Below are positions 17,101-26,998 of a DNA stretch of 64,000 nt, in pieces. Below the pieces are notes generated by a model. The model ran no database searches, was not told the DNA's origin, and was given only the letters and a program-made list of their open reading frames with translations. How positions within the stretch are numbered: position 1 is the first letter of the stretch; every line of letters begins with the position of its first letter. The translations under genes and the position numbers were made by a program. This stretch comes from Bordetella genomosp. 8 (GTDB lineage Bacteria; Pseudomonadota; Gammaproteobacteria; Burkholderiales; Burkholderiaceae_B), in NCBI RefSeq assembly GCF_002119685.1, contig NZ_CP021108.1, positions 5,580,001 to 5,644,000 on the forward strand, in the 5' to 3' direction.

Positions 17101-19172
17101 CGATCGGTCCCCGTGGTCGGCCTGGCGTCCGTGCGGACGGCGACCACCGGTTGGCGCGGCGGCGCGTCCGCCTGGTTGCGCGAGGCGTCCGGCCGGCGCG
17201 GCGGCGTGTCGGGCTGTTTGCCGGCGACGCGGGACCCGGCGGGTGGCGCGGGCGTCACGGGCGCTGCGGCAGTAGTCACACCGTTCTCATTCGCCGCGAC
17301 GCTGGGCTGTTTCGGGGGCATGTCGGGTTGATCCTGAAGCAGCCACGCATCGAATACCTTGCGTGCGATCGGCGCGGCGGCGCTCGCGCCCCAGCCGGCG
17401 TTTTCCACGATCAGGGCGACCGCGATGCGTGGATGATCGACCGGCGCGAAGCCCATGAACAGGGCGTGGTCGCGCAGCCGCTCGTCCACGGCGCTGGCGT
17501 GATAGCGCGCGCCACGCAGGCTGTAGACCTGCGCGGTGCCGGTCTTGCCGGCCGCCTGGTAGGCCGCGCCGCGAAACGGCTGCCGCGCCGTGCCCACACG
17601 CACCACGTCGGCCATGGCGCCCTTCACCACGTCCAGGTTGGCCTGGTGCAACGGTATCTGGTAGTTCGGCGTGCTGGGCGTGGTGACGAACAGGCCCGTG
17701 CGCGGATCTTCCACCGAGTGCACCAGATGCGGCTTGCGATACAGCCCGTTGTTCGCCAGCGTCGACGTGGCTTGCGCCAGCTGCAGGATGGTGAAGGCGT
17801 TGTAGCCCTGCCCCACCGCCACCGACACGGACTCGCCGGCGTACCAGCGCTGCTTGTCCTTGTCCTTGTAGGCGCTGCGCTTCCAGGCCGTGGACGGCAG
17901 CACGCCGCGCTTTTCGCCGTCCAGGTCGATGCCGGTGATCTGGCCGAATCCGAACTGCTTGGTGAAGTCGTGCAGCGCGTCCACGCCGATTTCCGGCCCC
18001 AGCGAAAAGAAATAGGTGTCCGACGACACCACCAGGGCCTTGTGCATGTCGGTGGGACCGAAGACCGCGCCGGCCGCGTTGCGGAATTTCTGTCCGCCGA
18101 ATTCGAAATAACCGGGATCGGGAATGCGATCGGTGGCCCGGCGCTTGCCCAGCTCCAGCGCGGCCATGGCGACGAAGGGCTTGTAGGTGGACCCGATGGG
18201 ATAGGTGCCGTAGATGGGCCGGTTGATCAAGGGATGATCCGGCGATTCGTTCAGCATGCGCCAGTTGTCGACGTCGATGCCGTCGACGAAGAGATTGGGA
18301 TCGTAGGAAGGCTGCGACACGAAGGCCAGCACTTCCCCGGTGTCCGGATCGATCGCCACCAATGCGCCGCGCTGGTCGCCGAAGGCTTCCTCGGCCACCT
18401 TCTCCAGCCGCATGTCGATGGACAGCTTGATGTCCGAACCCGGCACGGGATCGATGCGGCGCAAGGTGCGCACGGGGCGCCCGCCGGCGGTGACTTCCAC
18501 TTCCTCCAGCCCGGTGCGGCCGTGGAGCTGCGTTTCCCAGCTCTTCTCTATGCCTTTCTTGCCGATGACGTCGGTGCCGCGGTAGTTGCCCAGTTGGCCG
18601 CTGGCCTCCAGTTCCTCGATATCGCCATCGGAAATCCGGCCGATATAGCCGACGACGTGCGCCGCCGCCTTGCCCTCGGGATATTCGCGCACCCAGCGAG
18701 CGCGCAGTTCCACGCCGGGAAACTGGAATGCGTGCGCGGCGAACCAGGCGGCTTCGGTGTCGTTCAGGTTGTCGCGCAGCGTCAACGTGGCGTACCGGCT
18801 GTTTTCCGCGATGCGCCGCTTGAGCCGGCGCTGGTCGGTCGGGCTCAGGTACACCACCGGCGTCAGGGCCTTGAACAGCGCATCGATATTGCCCACCTGC
18901 GCGGGCACGATCTCCAGCGTATAGGTGCGGTAGTTGCGCGCCAGCACGACACCGTTACGATCCAGGATCTCGCCGCGGCGCGGCGGAATGGGCACCACCG
19001 CGATGCGGTTGCGGTCGGCGCGCTCGGACAGACCTTCGTAGCGGTCCACCTGCAGCATCCAGAAACGGCCGACCAGCAGGCCGAAACACAGGATGGCGGC
19101 CGCGCCGCCCACCCATGCTCGCAACCTGAAGCGCTGCTTCTGCTGAGCGCCGGTTTTTTTGAATTCAAACAT
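17097..19172 (-). CDS. mrdA: Peptidoglycan transpeptidase PBP2 (MrdA)
   Basis: 691-residue class B penicillin-binding protein of the elongasome. It has an N-terminal membrane anchor (about 20-42), a dimerisation domain, and a transpeptidase domain with SxxK in GSTYKPF, the second motif in SSDTYFF, and KTG in AAGKTGTAQVY. It is longer than Escherichia coli PBP2 (633 residues) because of a C-terminal tail of about 80 residues. The tail is rich in Pro, Ala and Arg and repeats QPDMPPKQP / QPDTPPRRPDA / QADAPPRQP. It overlaps mrdB by four bases. Confidence 0.96.
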   Translation of the reverse strand: MFEFKKTGAQQKQRFRLRAWVGGAAAILCFGLLVGRFWMLQVDRYEGLSERADRNRIAVVPIPPRRGEILDRNGVVLARNYRTYTLEIVPAQVGNIDALFKALTPVVYLSPTDQRRLKRRIAENSRYATLTLRDNLNDTEAAWFAAHAFQFPGVELRARWVREYPEGKAAAHVVGYIGRISDGDIEELEASGQLGNYRGTDVIGKKGIEKSWETQLHGRTGLEEVEVTAGGRPVRTLRRIDPVPGSDIKLSIDMRLEKVAEEAFGDQRGALVAIDPDTGEVLAFVSQPSYDPNLFVDGIDVDNWRMLNESPDHPLINRPIYGTYPIGSTYKPFVAMAALELGKRRATDRIPDPGYFEFGGQKFRNAAGAVFGPTDMHKALVVSSDTYFFSLGPEIGVDALHDFTKQFGFGQITGIDLDGEKRGVLPSTAWKRSAYKDKDKQRWYAGESVSVAVGQGYNAFTILQLAQATSTLANNGLYRKPHLVHSVEDPRTGLFVTTPSTPNYQIPLHQANLDVVKGAMADVVRVGTARQPFRGAAYQAAGKTGTAQVYSLRGARYHASAVDERLRDHALFMGFAPVDHPRIAVALIVENAGWGASAAAPIARKVFDAWLLQDQPDMPPKQPSVAANENGVTTAAAPVTPAPPAGSRVAGKQPDTPPRRPDASRNQADAPPRQPVVAVRTDARPTTGTDR

Positions 19173-19187
19173 GTCGAGAAAAAACGA

Positions 19188-19751
19188 TCAGACCGATGCC
19201 GACTCGGCATCGTCGGCACCGCGGGTCGGCAGGTGCAACAGCCAGCCCGCAACGGGCCACAGGGCCGCGGTGATGGCCGCGCCCACGGCCCAGTCCCAGC
19301 CCGGCCATTTGCCGGCTATCCAGGCCTTGATCAGGATGGTTACGAGACGCGCCACCAGGAAGATGGGCAGCATGTGCATCGCCTGGCTCAACAGGTCGAA
19401 ACGCTGCAGGCGGCGATGAAGAATGACGGCGCCATAGGCGACCAGGGTGTAGGACAGCGCGTTGCCCCCCAGCACGCCGGCGTCATGCACGTCCATCAGC
19501 AAGCCGAACACAAACGCCGTCACCATCCCGATGCGGCGCGGTTCGTGCACGCACCAGAACGCGATGACAAGAATCAAAATGTCGGGCGCCTGTCCCCACA
19601 GCCGCCAGGGCAGCAGGGAAATCAGCCACACCAGCAGCACCGAGCCCCACACCATGACGGCGTGCGCGGGACGCGCTACCCGTTCGGGCTCCACCGTCCT
19701 GCGCGGACGCAGCACCCCGCTCTGGGGTTCACTCCGGTTTATCGGACTCAC
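19188..19751 (-). CDS. mreD: Rod shape-determining protein MreD
   Basis: 187-residue integral membrane protein with about five hydrophobic segments, of the MreD family (ILVIAFWCVHEPRRIGMVTAFVFGLLMDV). The GTG start at 19751 lies inside the end of mreC (23-base overlap) and has AGGAGG nine bases upstream, which supports this start. The first 30 residues are polar. It acts with MreB and MreC in the cell-elongation complex. Confidence 0.92.
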   Translation of the reverse strand: MSPINRSEPQSGVLRPRRTVEPERVARPAHAVMVWGSVLLVWLISLLPWRLWGQAPDILILVIAFWCVHEPRRIGMVTAFVFGLLMDVHDAGVLGGNALSYTLVAYGAVILHRRLQRFDLLSQAMHMLPIFLVARLVTILIKAWIAGKWPGWDWAVGAAITAALWPVAGWLLHLPTRGADDAESASV

Positions 19752-20628
19752 TGGAGTCTGCCTCCTGGCGGTTGACTTCGGCGCGCTTGACGTCGACCTG
19801 CAGAACGAGGAAGTGACGATACCGCTCGGGGTGGGCCAGCGGTTCGCACAGGGCGCGGGCGAAGCCCGAGGCGGTATCGCGTTCCACCTTGGTCACTTTC
19901 GCCACCGGCAGGCCCGCGGGGAACAGACCGCCCACACCGCTGGTGATAATAGTATCGCCCTCTTTGATGTCGGCATTGGCGGCAAGATAGCGCACCTCCA
20001 TCTTGCCCGGCTGATTACCGCCGAAAGCGATGAGGCGCAGGCCATTGCGCAGGATCTGCACGGGGATGGACACCTGCTCGTCGGTGACCAGCGCGGCCTC
20101 CGCCGTCATCGGCGTCGTACGCACGATCTGCCCGACCACGCCGCCTTCGTCGATGACCGGCATGCCGGGGGCGAGGCCCTGGCTGCTGCCCTTGTTGAAG
20201 ACCAGCCGCTGGTTGAAGGCATTGGGCGGCTCGTACAGCACCTCCACCACCACCGCCTGTTGCGCCAGGGTATCCGTCACGCCCAGCAGGCGGCGCAGTT
20301 GGGCGTTTTCGGCAGCCATCTGGGCGGCATGCGTGGCCACCTGCGCCAGTTCGATGCGCTGGCGCTGCAAGGCTTCGTTTTCCGTGCGCACCAGGTTGGC
20401 GGCGTTGTACCACTCGTTGACCTGCTGGACCATGTCCCGCGGCAGCAGCACGGCGCGCTGGAAGGGATACAGGGCGACGGAGACGTAGCGCCGCACGGGT
20501 TCCAGCACGCGCCACTGCGAGTCGCCCACCAATAGCGCCAGGGCCAGAACGACCAGGATCGCCAGCTTCGCCTCGGCGGGCAGGCCGTGTCGGAACAGCC
20601 GCGGTGTGGTGGCGTTAAGTTGAGGCAT
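19729..20628 (-). CDS. mreC: Rod shape-determining protein MreC
   Basis: 299-residue bitopic protein. It has a short cytoplasmic N-terminus, one membrane segment (about 20-40: LAILVVLALALLVG), a coiled coil (about 70-115) and a periplasmic beta-domain with NKGSSQGLAPGMPV and ITSGVGGLFPAGLPVAKV. MreC links cytoplasmic MreB to periplasmic PBP2. The stop codon lies inside mreD. It follows mreB with an 83-base gap. Confidence 0.95.
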   Translation of the reverse strand: MPQLNATTPRLFRHGLPAEAKLAILVVLALALLVGDSQWRVLEPVRRYVSVALYPFQRAVLLPRDMVQQVNEWYNAANLVRTENEALQRQRIELAQVATHAAQMAAENAQLRRLLGVTDTLAQQAVVVEVLYEPPNAFNQRLVFNKGSSQGLAPGMPVIDEGGVVGQIVRTTPMTAEAALVTDEQVSIPVQILRNGLRLIAFGGNQPGKMEVRYLAANADIKEGDTIITSGVGGLFPAGLPVAKVTKVERDTASGFARALCEPLAHPERYRHFLVLQVDVKRAEVNRQEADSSESDKPE

Positions 20629-20711
20629 GGATACTCACGGGCGTAAGGCGCCCGGTGCCGGCCGCCCACCCGTAGCCACCATGATGCGGCGGCCGCGGCC
20701 AGGCGTAGGAA

Positions 20712-21860
<1,149 letters not shown>

Positions 21861-21971
21861 TTATAATTTCAGGGGAAATAGACCCCAATTCCCGGCTATT
21901 CCAGGCTTTGTAACCACTGCTGGCCTGTCATGTAACGGCACCCTCAGCAGCTCCACATTTTTTACACTCCC

Positions 21972-22280
21972 ATGGCGCTTAACGAAGAAGACGTGGCCCG
22001 CATTGCCCGGCTGGCCCGAATCGAGCTCACTCCCGAACGCCGCGCGCACGCGCTGCAGGAGCTCAACGGCATGCTCCACATCATCGAGCGCCTGCAGCAG
22101 GAAGACACCGCGGGCGTCGAGCCCATGGCCCATCCCCTGTCCGCGCTGGACGAAGTCGAATTGCGCCTGCGTGAAGACAAAGTGACGGAATCCGGCTCCG
22201 AAAGCGAGCGTGCGGCCCTGATGAGCAACGCGCCCGAGGCGCAGGCCGGCCTGTTCCTGGTCCCCAAGGTGTTGGAGTAA
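21972..22280 (+). CDS. gatC: Aspartyl/glutamyl-tRNA amidotransferase subunit C
   Basis: 102-residue Gat[21 protein letters not shown] at the N-terminus and a C-terminal FLVPKVLE typical of the family. It stabilises GatA in the GatCAB amidotransferase, which converts Glu-tRNA(Gln) and Asp-tRNA(Asn) to the amidated forms. It starts the gatCAB operon, two bases before gatA. Confidence 0.96.
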   Translation: MALNEEDVARIARLARIELTPERRAHALQELNGMLHIIERLQQEDTAGVEPMAHPLSALDEVELRLREDKVTESGSESERAALMSNAPEAQAGLFLVPKVLE

Positions 22281-22282
22281 CC

Positions 22283-23842
22283 ATGAGCAAATCCGCCCTG
22301 CACACACAATTCGCCGATATCGCGGCCCTGCGCCAGGCGCTGGACCGCCGCGAAGTCAGCGCCGTCGAGCTGGCGTCCAGCGCGCTGGACGCCGCCCAGT
22401 CGGCCGCCGGCCTCAATGCCTTCCTGCACATCGACGCCGAGCTGACCCTGGACCAGGCGCGCGCCGCCGATGCCGCCCTGGCGTCGGGCACGGCCGGCCC
22501 ACTGACGGGCGTTCCCATCGCGCACAAGGACGCCTTCGTGACGCGTGGCTGGCGCACGACGGCCGGCAGCCGCATGCTGGACGGCTACGTCAGCCCATTT
22601 GATGCCACCGTGGTCGAGCGCCTGCAACAGGCTGGCGCGGTGTCCATCGGCAAGCTGAACTGCGACGAATTCGCCATGGGGTCCGGCAACGAGAACTCCG
22701 CCTACGGCCCGGTACGCAATCCCTGGGACACCAATGCCGTGCCCGGCGGTTCCTCGGGCGGATCGGCGGCCGCCGTGGCGGCGCGCCTAGTGGCCGCGGC
22801 CACCGGCACCGATACCGGCGGCTCGGTGCGGCAGCCCGCCGCGCTGTGCGGCGTCACCGGCATCAAGCCCACCTACGGCACCGTGTCGCGCTTCGGCATC
22901 GTGGCCTTCGGCTCCAGCCTGGACCAGGCGGGTCCGCTGGCTGCCAGCAGCCGCGATGCGCTGGCCCTGCTGGACGCCATGGCGGGCTTCGATCCACGCG
23001 ATGCCACCAGCGTCGAACGCTGCGGCAAGGACGCCAACGAACCGGGCCGCGTGCGGCGCGACTTCGATACGGCCCAGGCGGCCTATGACGCCGCCGGCGC
23101 CCAGCCTCTGGCTGGCCTGCGCATCGGCGTGCCGGCGGAATACCTGGGCGACGGCCTGGCCGACGAAGTCCGTGCCGCCGTGGAAGCGGCCCTGGCGCAG
23201 TTCGTCGCGCTGGGCGCGCGGCGCGTGGATATTTCGCTGCCGCGCACCGAACTGGCGATTCCCGCCTATTACGTCATCGCACCGGCCGAAGCGTCCAGCA
23301 ACCTGGCGCGCTACGACGGCGTGCGCTACGGCCATCGCGCCGCGCAGTACGGCGACCTGACGGAAATGATCAGCCGCTCGCGCGCCGAAGGCTTCGGCGA
23401 CGAAGTGCGGCGCCGCATCCTGATCGGCACCTATGTGCTGTCGCACGGCTATTACGACGCCTATTACCTGCAGGCCCAGCGCCTGCGCCGCCTGATCGCG
23501 CAGGACTTCCAGCGCGCGCTGACGCAGTGCGACGTCATCATGGGACCGGTGGCGCCCACGGTGGCGAAGAACATCGGCGACAACCGCGACGATCCCACGG
23601 CGGACTGGCTGGCGGACGTCTACACCCTGGGCGTCAGCCTGGCCGGCTTGCCCGCGATGTCGGTGCCTTGCGGCTTCGGCGCCGGCGCGCACGCCAGCCG
23701 GCCGGTGGGCCTGCAGATCATCGGCAACTACTTCGACGAAGGCCGCCTGCTGGCGATCGCCGATCGCTACCAGCAGGCAAGCGACTGGCACCGCCGGTCC
23801 CCCGGCGATCAGCACGCCGGCAGCACGGTGGAGCACAACTGA
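22283..23842 (+). CDS. gatA: Aspartyl/glutamyl-tRNA amidotransferase subunit A
   Basis: 519-residue amidase-signature enzyme that releases ammonia from glutamine. The catalytic Ser-cisSer-Lys triad is visible: Lys in PIAHKDAF, the Ser-rich loop [11 protein letters not shown], and Ser in [14 protein letters not shown]. It belongs to the GatCAB complex. It is tightly spaced between gatC and gatB. Confidence 0.97.
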   Translation: MSKSALHTQFADIAALRQALDRREVSAVELASSALDAAQSAAGLNAFLHIDAELTLDQARAADAALASGTAGPLTGVPIAHKDAFVTRGWRTTAGSRMLDGYVSPFDATVVERLQQAGAVSIGKLNCDEFAMGSGNENSAYGPVRNPWDTNAVPGGSSGGSAAAVAARLVAAATGTDTGGSVRQPAALCGVTGIKPTYGTVSRFGIVAFGSSLDQAGPLAASSRDALALLDAMAGFDPRDATSVERCGKDANEPGRVRRDFDTAQAAYDAAGAQPLAGLRIGVPAEYLGDGLADEVRAAVEAALAQFVALGARRVDISLPRTELAIPAYYVIAPAEASSNLARYDGVRYGHRAAQYGDLTEMISRSRAEGFGDEVRRRILIGTYVLSHGYYDAYYLQAQRLRRLIAQDFQRALTQCDVIMGPVAPTVAKNIGDNRDDPTADWLADVYTLGVSLAGLPAMSVPCGFGAGAHASRPVGLQIIGNYFDEGRLLAIADRYQQASDWHRRSPGDQHAGSTVEHN

Positions 23843-23843
23843 C

Positions 23844-25298
23844 ATGAACTGGGAAATCGTCATCGGGCTGGAAACGCATACGCAGCTTTCCACCGAATCG
23901 AAAATCTTCTCCGGCAGCAGCACGCGCTTCGGCGCGGCGCCGAACACGCAGGCGAACCTGGTCGACCTGGCCCTGCCGGGCAGCCTGCCGGTGATGAACC
24001 GCGCGGCGGCGGAGCGGGCGATCCGCTTCGGGCTCGCCGTCGGCGGGCGCATCGCGCCGCGCTCGATCTTCGCCCGCAAGAATTATTTCTATCCCGACCT
24101 GCCCAAGGGTTACCAGATCAGCCAGTACGAGATCCCGGTGGTCAGCGGCGGCTCGATCTCGTTCTTCGTCGGTGAAACGGCCAAGACCGTGCAGTTGACG
24201 CGCGCGCACCTGGAAGAGGACGCCGGCAAGTCGCTGCACGACGAGTTCCACCTGGCCAACGGCGCGCCGGCCAGCGGCATCGACCTGAACCGCGCCGGCA
24301 CGCCCCTGCTGGAAATCGTCAGCGAACCGGAAATGCGTTCGGCCGCCGAAGCCGTGGCCTATGCCCGCGCGCTGCACAGCCTGGTGGTCTGGCTGGGGAT
24401 ATGCGACGGCAATATGCAGGAAGGCTCGTTCCGCTGCGACGCCAACGTGTCGGTGCGCCCGGTCGGGCAGAAGGAATTCGGCACCCGCGCGGAGATCAAG
24501 AACGTCAACTCCTTCCGCTTCCTGGAACGCGCCATCATCTACGAAGCGCGCCGGCAGATCGAATTGATCGAAGACGGCGGCACGGTGGTGCAGGAAACCC
24601 GCCTGTACGACGCGGACCGCGACGAAACCCGCAGCATGCGCAGCAAGGAAGACGCGCACGACTACCGCTACTTCCCCGATCCGGACCTGCCGCCGCTGGT
24701 GATCGCATCGTCGTGGGTGGAAGAGGTACGCGCCACCATGCCGGAATTGCCGGCCGACAAACGCGCCCGCTTCGAAACGAAATATGGGCTGTCGGCCTAC
24801 GATGCGGCGCAATTGACCACCAGCCGCGACATGGCCGACTACTTCGAAGCGGTCGCGCGCGCGCTGCCTGACGGCCAGGCCAAGCAGGCGGCCAACTGGG
24901 TGATGGGCGAACTGGCCGCGGCGCTGAACCGCTCGGAAATCGAAGTCGCCGCGTCGCCCGTCGCCGCGCCTGCGCTGGCGGCGCTGATCGCTCGCATCCT
25001 GGACGGCACGATCTCCAACAAGATCGCCCGTGAAGTGTTTGCCGGGATGTGGGCGGGCGAACAGGGCGGCCAGGCCGACGCCATCATCGAGGCGCGCGGA
25101 CTCAAGCAGATCAGCGATACGGGCGCGATCGGCGCCATGATCGACGAGGTCCTGGCGGCCAACCCCGCCGTGGTCGAAGAGTACCGGGCGGGCAAGCAGA
25201 AGGCCTTCAATTCCCTGGTGGGGCAGATCATGAAAGCCGCCAAGGGCAAGGCCAACCCGCAGCAGGTCAACGACCTGCTGAAGCAGAAGCTGGGATAG
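23844..25298 (+). CDS. gatB: Aspartyl/glutamyl-tRNA amidotransferase subunit B
   Basis: 484-residue GatB: N-terminal [15 protein letters not shown], then [16 protein letters not shown] and [19 protein letters not shown]. The C-terminal YqeY-like tail domain ends [14 protein letters not shown]. This subunit binds and phosphorylates the misacylated tRNA, then amidates it. It is the last gene of gatCAB; a GC-rich hairpin follows. Confidence 0.97.
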   Translation: MNWEIVIGLETHTQLSTESKIFSGSSTRFGAAPNTQANLVDLALPGSLPVMNRAAAERAIRFGLAVGGRIAPRSIFARKNYFYPDLPKGYQISQYEIPVVSGGSISFFVGETAKTVQLTRAHLEEDAGKSLHDEFHLANGAPASGIDLNRAGTPLLEIVSEPEMRSAAEAVAYARALHSLVVWLGICDGNMQEGSFRCDANVSVRPVGQKEFGTRAEIKNVNSFRFLERAIIYEARRQIELIEDGGTVVQETRLYDADRDETRSMRSKEDAHDYRYFPDPDLPPLVIASSWVEEVRATMPELPADKRARFETKYGLSAYDAAQLTTSRDMADYFEAVARALPDGQAKQAANWVMGELAAALNRSEIEVAASPVAAPALAALIARILDGTISNKIAREVFAGMWAGEQGGQADAIIEARGLKQISDTGAIGAMIDEVLAANPAVVEEYRAGKQKAFNSLVGQIMKAAKGKANPQQVNDLLKQKLG

Positions 25299-25317
25299 CG
25301 GGCGGGCGCCCTCCCGC

Positions 25318-25339
25318 GCCGCCGCCCCAGGGCGGCGGC
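25318..25339. terminator. GC-rich hairpin between convergent gatB and pyrE
   Basis: GCCGCCGCCC (25318-25327) pairs with GGGCGGCGGC (25330-25339) around a very short loop. It sits between the stop codons of gatB and pyrE and could work in both directions. There is no clear U-tract, so termination efficiency is uncertain. Confidence 0.5.
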
Positions 25340-25345
25340 CGGGGC

Positions 25346-26026
25346 TCAGCCCGTCACGCCGTACTTCTGGCGGTATGCCAGCACGGCCTGCCGGTGTTCG
25401 GCGAATTCAGGTGCGTTTTCGAGCAGGGCCAGGATATCGGTCAGCGACGCGATGCTGACCACGGGTATGCCGTAGGTCCGCGCCACGTCCTGCACCGCCG
25501 AATGCGTGGACAAGGCGTCGTCCGGCCCCGCGCGTTCCATGCGGTCCAGCGCGATCAGCACCGCCGCGGGCTCCGCTCCGGCGGCGCGGATGATGTCCAC
25601 GGATTCACGCACCGACGTACCCGCGGTGATCACATCATCGATGATGACGACCTTGCCCTTGAGCGGCGCGCCGACCAGCGTGCCGCCTTCCCCGTGGTCC
25701 TTGGCTTCCTTGCGGTTGTAGGCAAAGGGAATCGCGCGTCCGCCGCCGCGCGGATCGGCCGCCAGGGCCATGGCCGTCCCGGTCGCCAGCGGTATGCCCT
25801 TGTACGCGGGCCCGAACAGCATGTCGAAGGGCAGTCCGGAATCCAGCAGCGCCCCGGCGTAGAACGCCCCCAGCCGATTCATCGACGCGCCGTCGCTGAA
25901 CAAGCCGGCGTTGAAGAAATACGGACTCATGCGTCCCGACTTGACCTTGAAGCTGCCGAAGCGCAACACGCCCTGGTCAAGGGCGAAACGGACGAATTCG
26001 ACGGACGGAGCGGCGGTAGCGGTCAT
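25346..26026 (-). CDS. pyrE: Orotate phosphoribosyltransferase
   Basis: 226-residue type I phosphoribosyltransferase. The PRPP-binding motif is [13 protein letters not shown] around residue 123, and the flexible-loop region is [13 protein letters not shown]. It converts orotate and PRPP to OMP in pyrimidine synthesis. The ATG at 26026 ([11 protein letters not shown]) is preferred to an in-frame TTG six codons upstream. It is convergent with gatB and divergent from exonuclease III. Confidence 0.96.
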   Translation of the reverse strand: MTATAAPSVEFVRFALDQGVLRFGSFKVKSGRMSPYFFNAGLFSDGASMNRLGAFYAGALLDSGLPFDMLFGPAYKGIPLATGTAMALAADPRGGGRAIPFAYNRKEAKDHGEGGTLVGAPLKGKVVIIDDVITAGTSVRESVDIIRAAGAEPAAVLIALDRMERAGPDDALSTHSAVQDVARTYGIPVVSIASLTDILALLENAPEFAEHRQAVLAYRQKYGVTG

Positions 26027-26153
26027 ACGGTCACCGAGAAGCAAAGGGATAACGGGGCAAACCGGAATTATGCCTGCTCCCGGTCTTCGCCGCCGAGCAC
26101 GTTTGCCCTCATTTCTAGTACCCTAGCGGCCATCCCAAGATCGACAGGCTGCC

Positions 26154-26936
26154 ATGCTCCGCATCATTTCCGCCAACCTGAACGGCATCCGCTCCGCCGC
26201 CAACAAGGGCTTCTTTCCCTGGATCGCCAAGCAGAACGCCGATTTCATCTGCATGCAGGAACTCAAGGCGCAGGCCGCCGACATGACCCTGGAAATGCTC
26301 AATCCGCCGGGGCTGTACGGGTACTTCCACTACGCCGAGAAAAAAGGCTATAGCGGCGTGGGCATCTACGCCCGCACGCAGCCGCTGCAGGTGATAGAAG
26401 GCCTGGGCGTGCCCGAAATCGACAGCGAAGGACGCTATCTGGAACTGGTCTACGACCGGCTCTCGATCATCTCGGTCTACCTGCCATCCGGGTCCAGCGG
26501 CGAACACCGGCAAACCGCCAAGTTCGCCTTCATGGAGCATTTCTACAGCCACCTGGCCACGCTCGTGAAATGCGGACGGCAGGTCGTGCTGTGCGGCGAC
26601 TGGAATATCGCGCACAACGAGATCGACCTGAAGAACTGGAAAGGCAACATGAAGAACAGCGGCTTCCTGCCGGAAGAACGCGCCTGGCTGACCAAGGTAT
26701 TCGCCGACCTGGGCTGGACCGACGTCTATCGCGGCCTGCATCCCGAGGCCACGGGCGAGGCCTATACCTGGTGGAGCAACCGCGGCCAGGCCTGGGCCAA
26801 GAACGTCGGCTGGCGCATCGATTACCAGATCGCCACGCCGGACATCGCCGCCACCGCCAAGGCCGCGTCCATCTACAAGGACGAACGATTCAGCGACCAC
26901 GCGCCGCTGACGATCGACTACGACACCGCGCTGTAG
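26154..26936 (+). CDS. xthA: Exonuclease III / AP endonuclease
   Basis: 260-residue EEP-family nuclease. Catalytic motifs are NLNGIRSA, CMQELKAQ, CGDWNIAHNEIDLKN, GWRIDYQIATPD and FSDHAPLTIDYD. It cleaves at abasic sites and has 3'-5' exonuclease activity in base-excision repair. The gene is monocistronic and divergent from pyrE. Its length and motifs match the ExoA/XthA group. Confidence 0.95.
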   Translation: MLRIISANLNGIRSAANKGFFPWIAKQNADFICMQELKAQAADMTLEMLNPPGLYGYFHYAEKKGYSGVGIYARTQPLQVIEGLGVPEIDSEGRYLELVYDRLSIISVYLPSGSSGEHRQTAKFAFMEHFYSHLATLVKCGRQVVLCGDWNIAHNEIDLKNWKGNMKNSGFLPEERAWLTKVFADLGWTDVYRGLHPEATGEAYTWWSNRGQAWAKNVGWRIDYQIATPDIAATAKAASIYKDERFSDHAPLTIDYDTAL

Positions 26937-26998
26937 CGCGCCGCGCGCCTACAGCCCACGCCCTGACCGCATCCTGCCAGCCCTGCCGGTGTCCTGCG

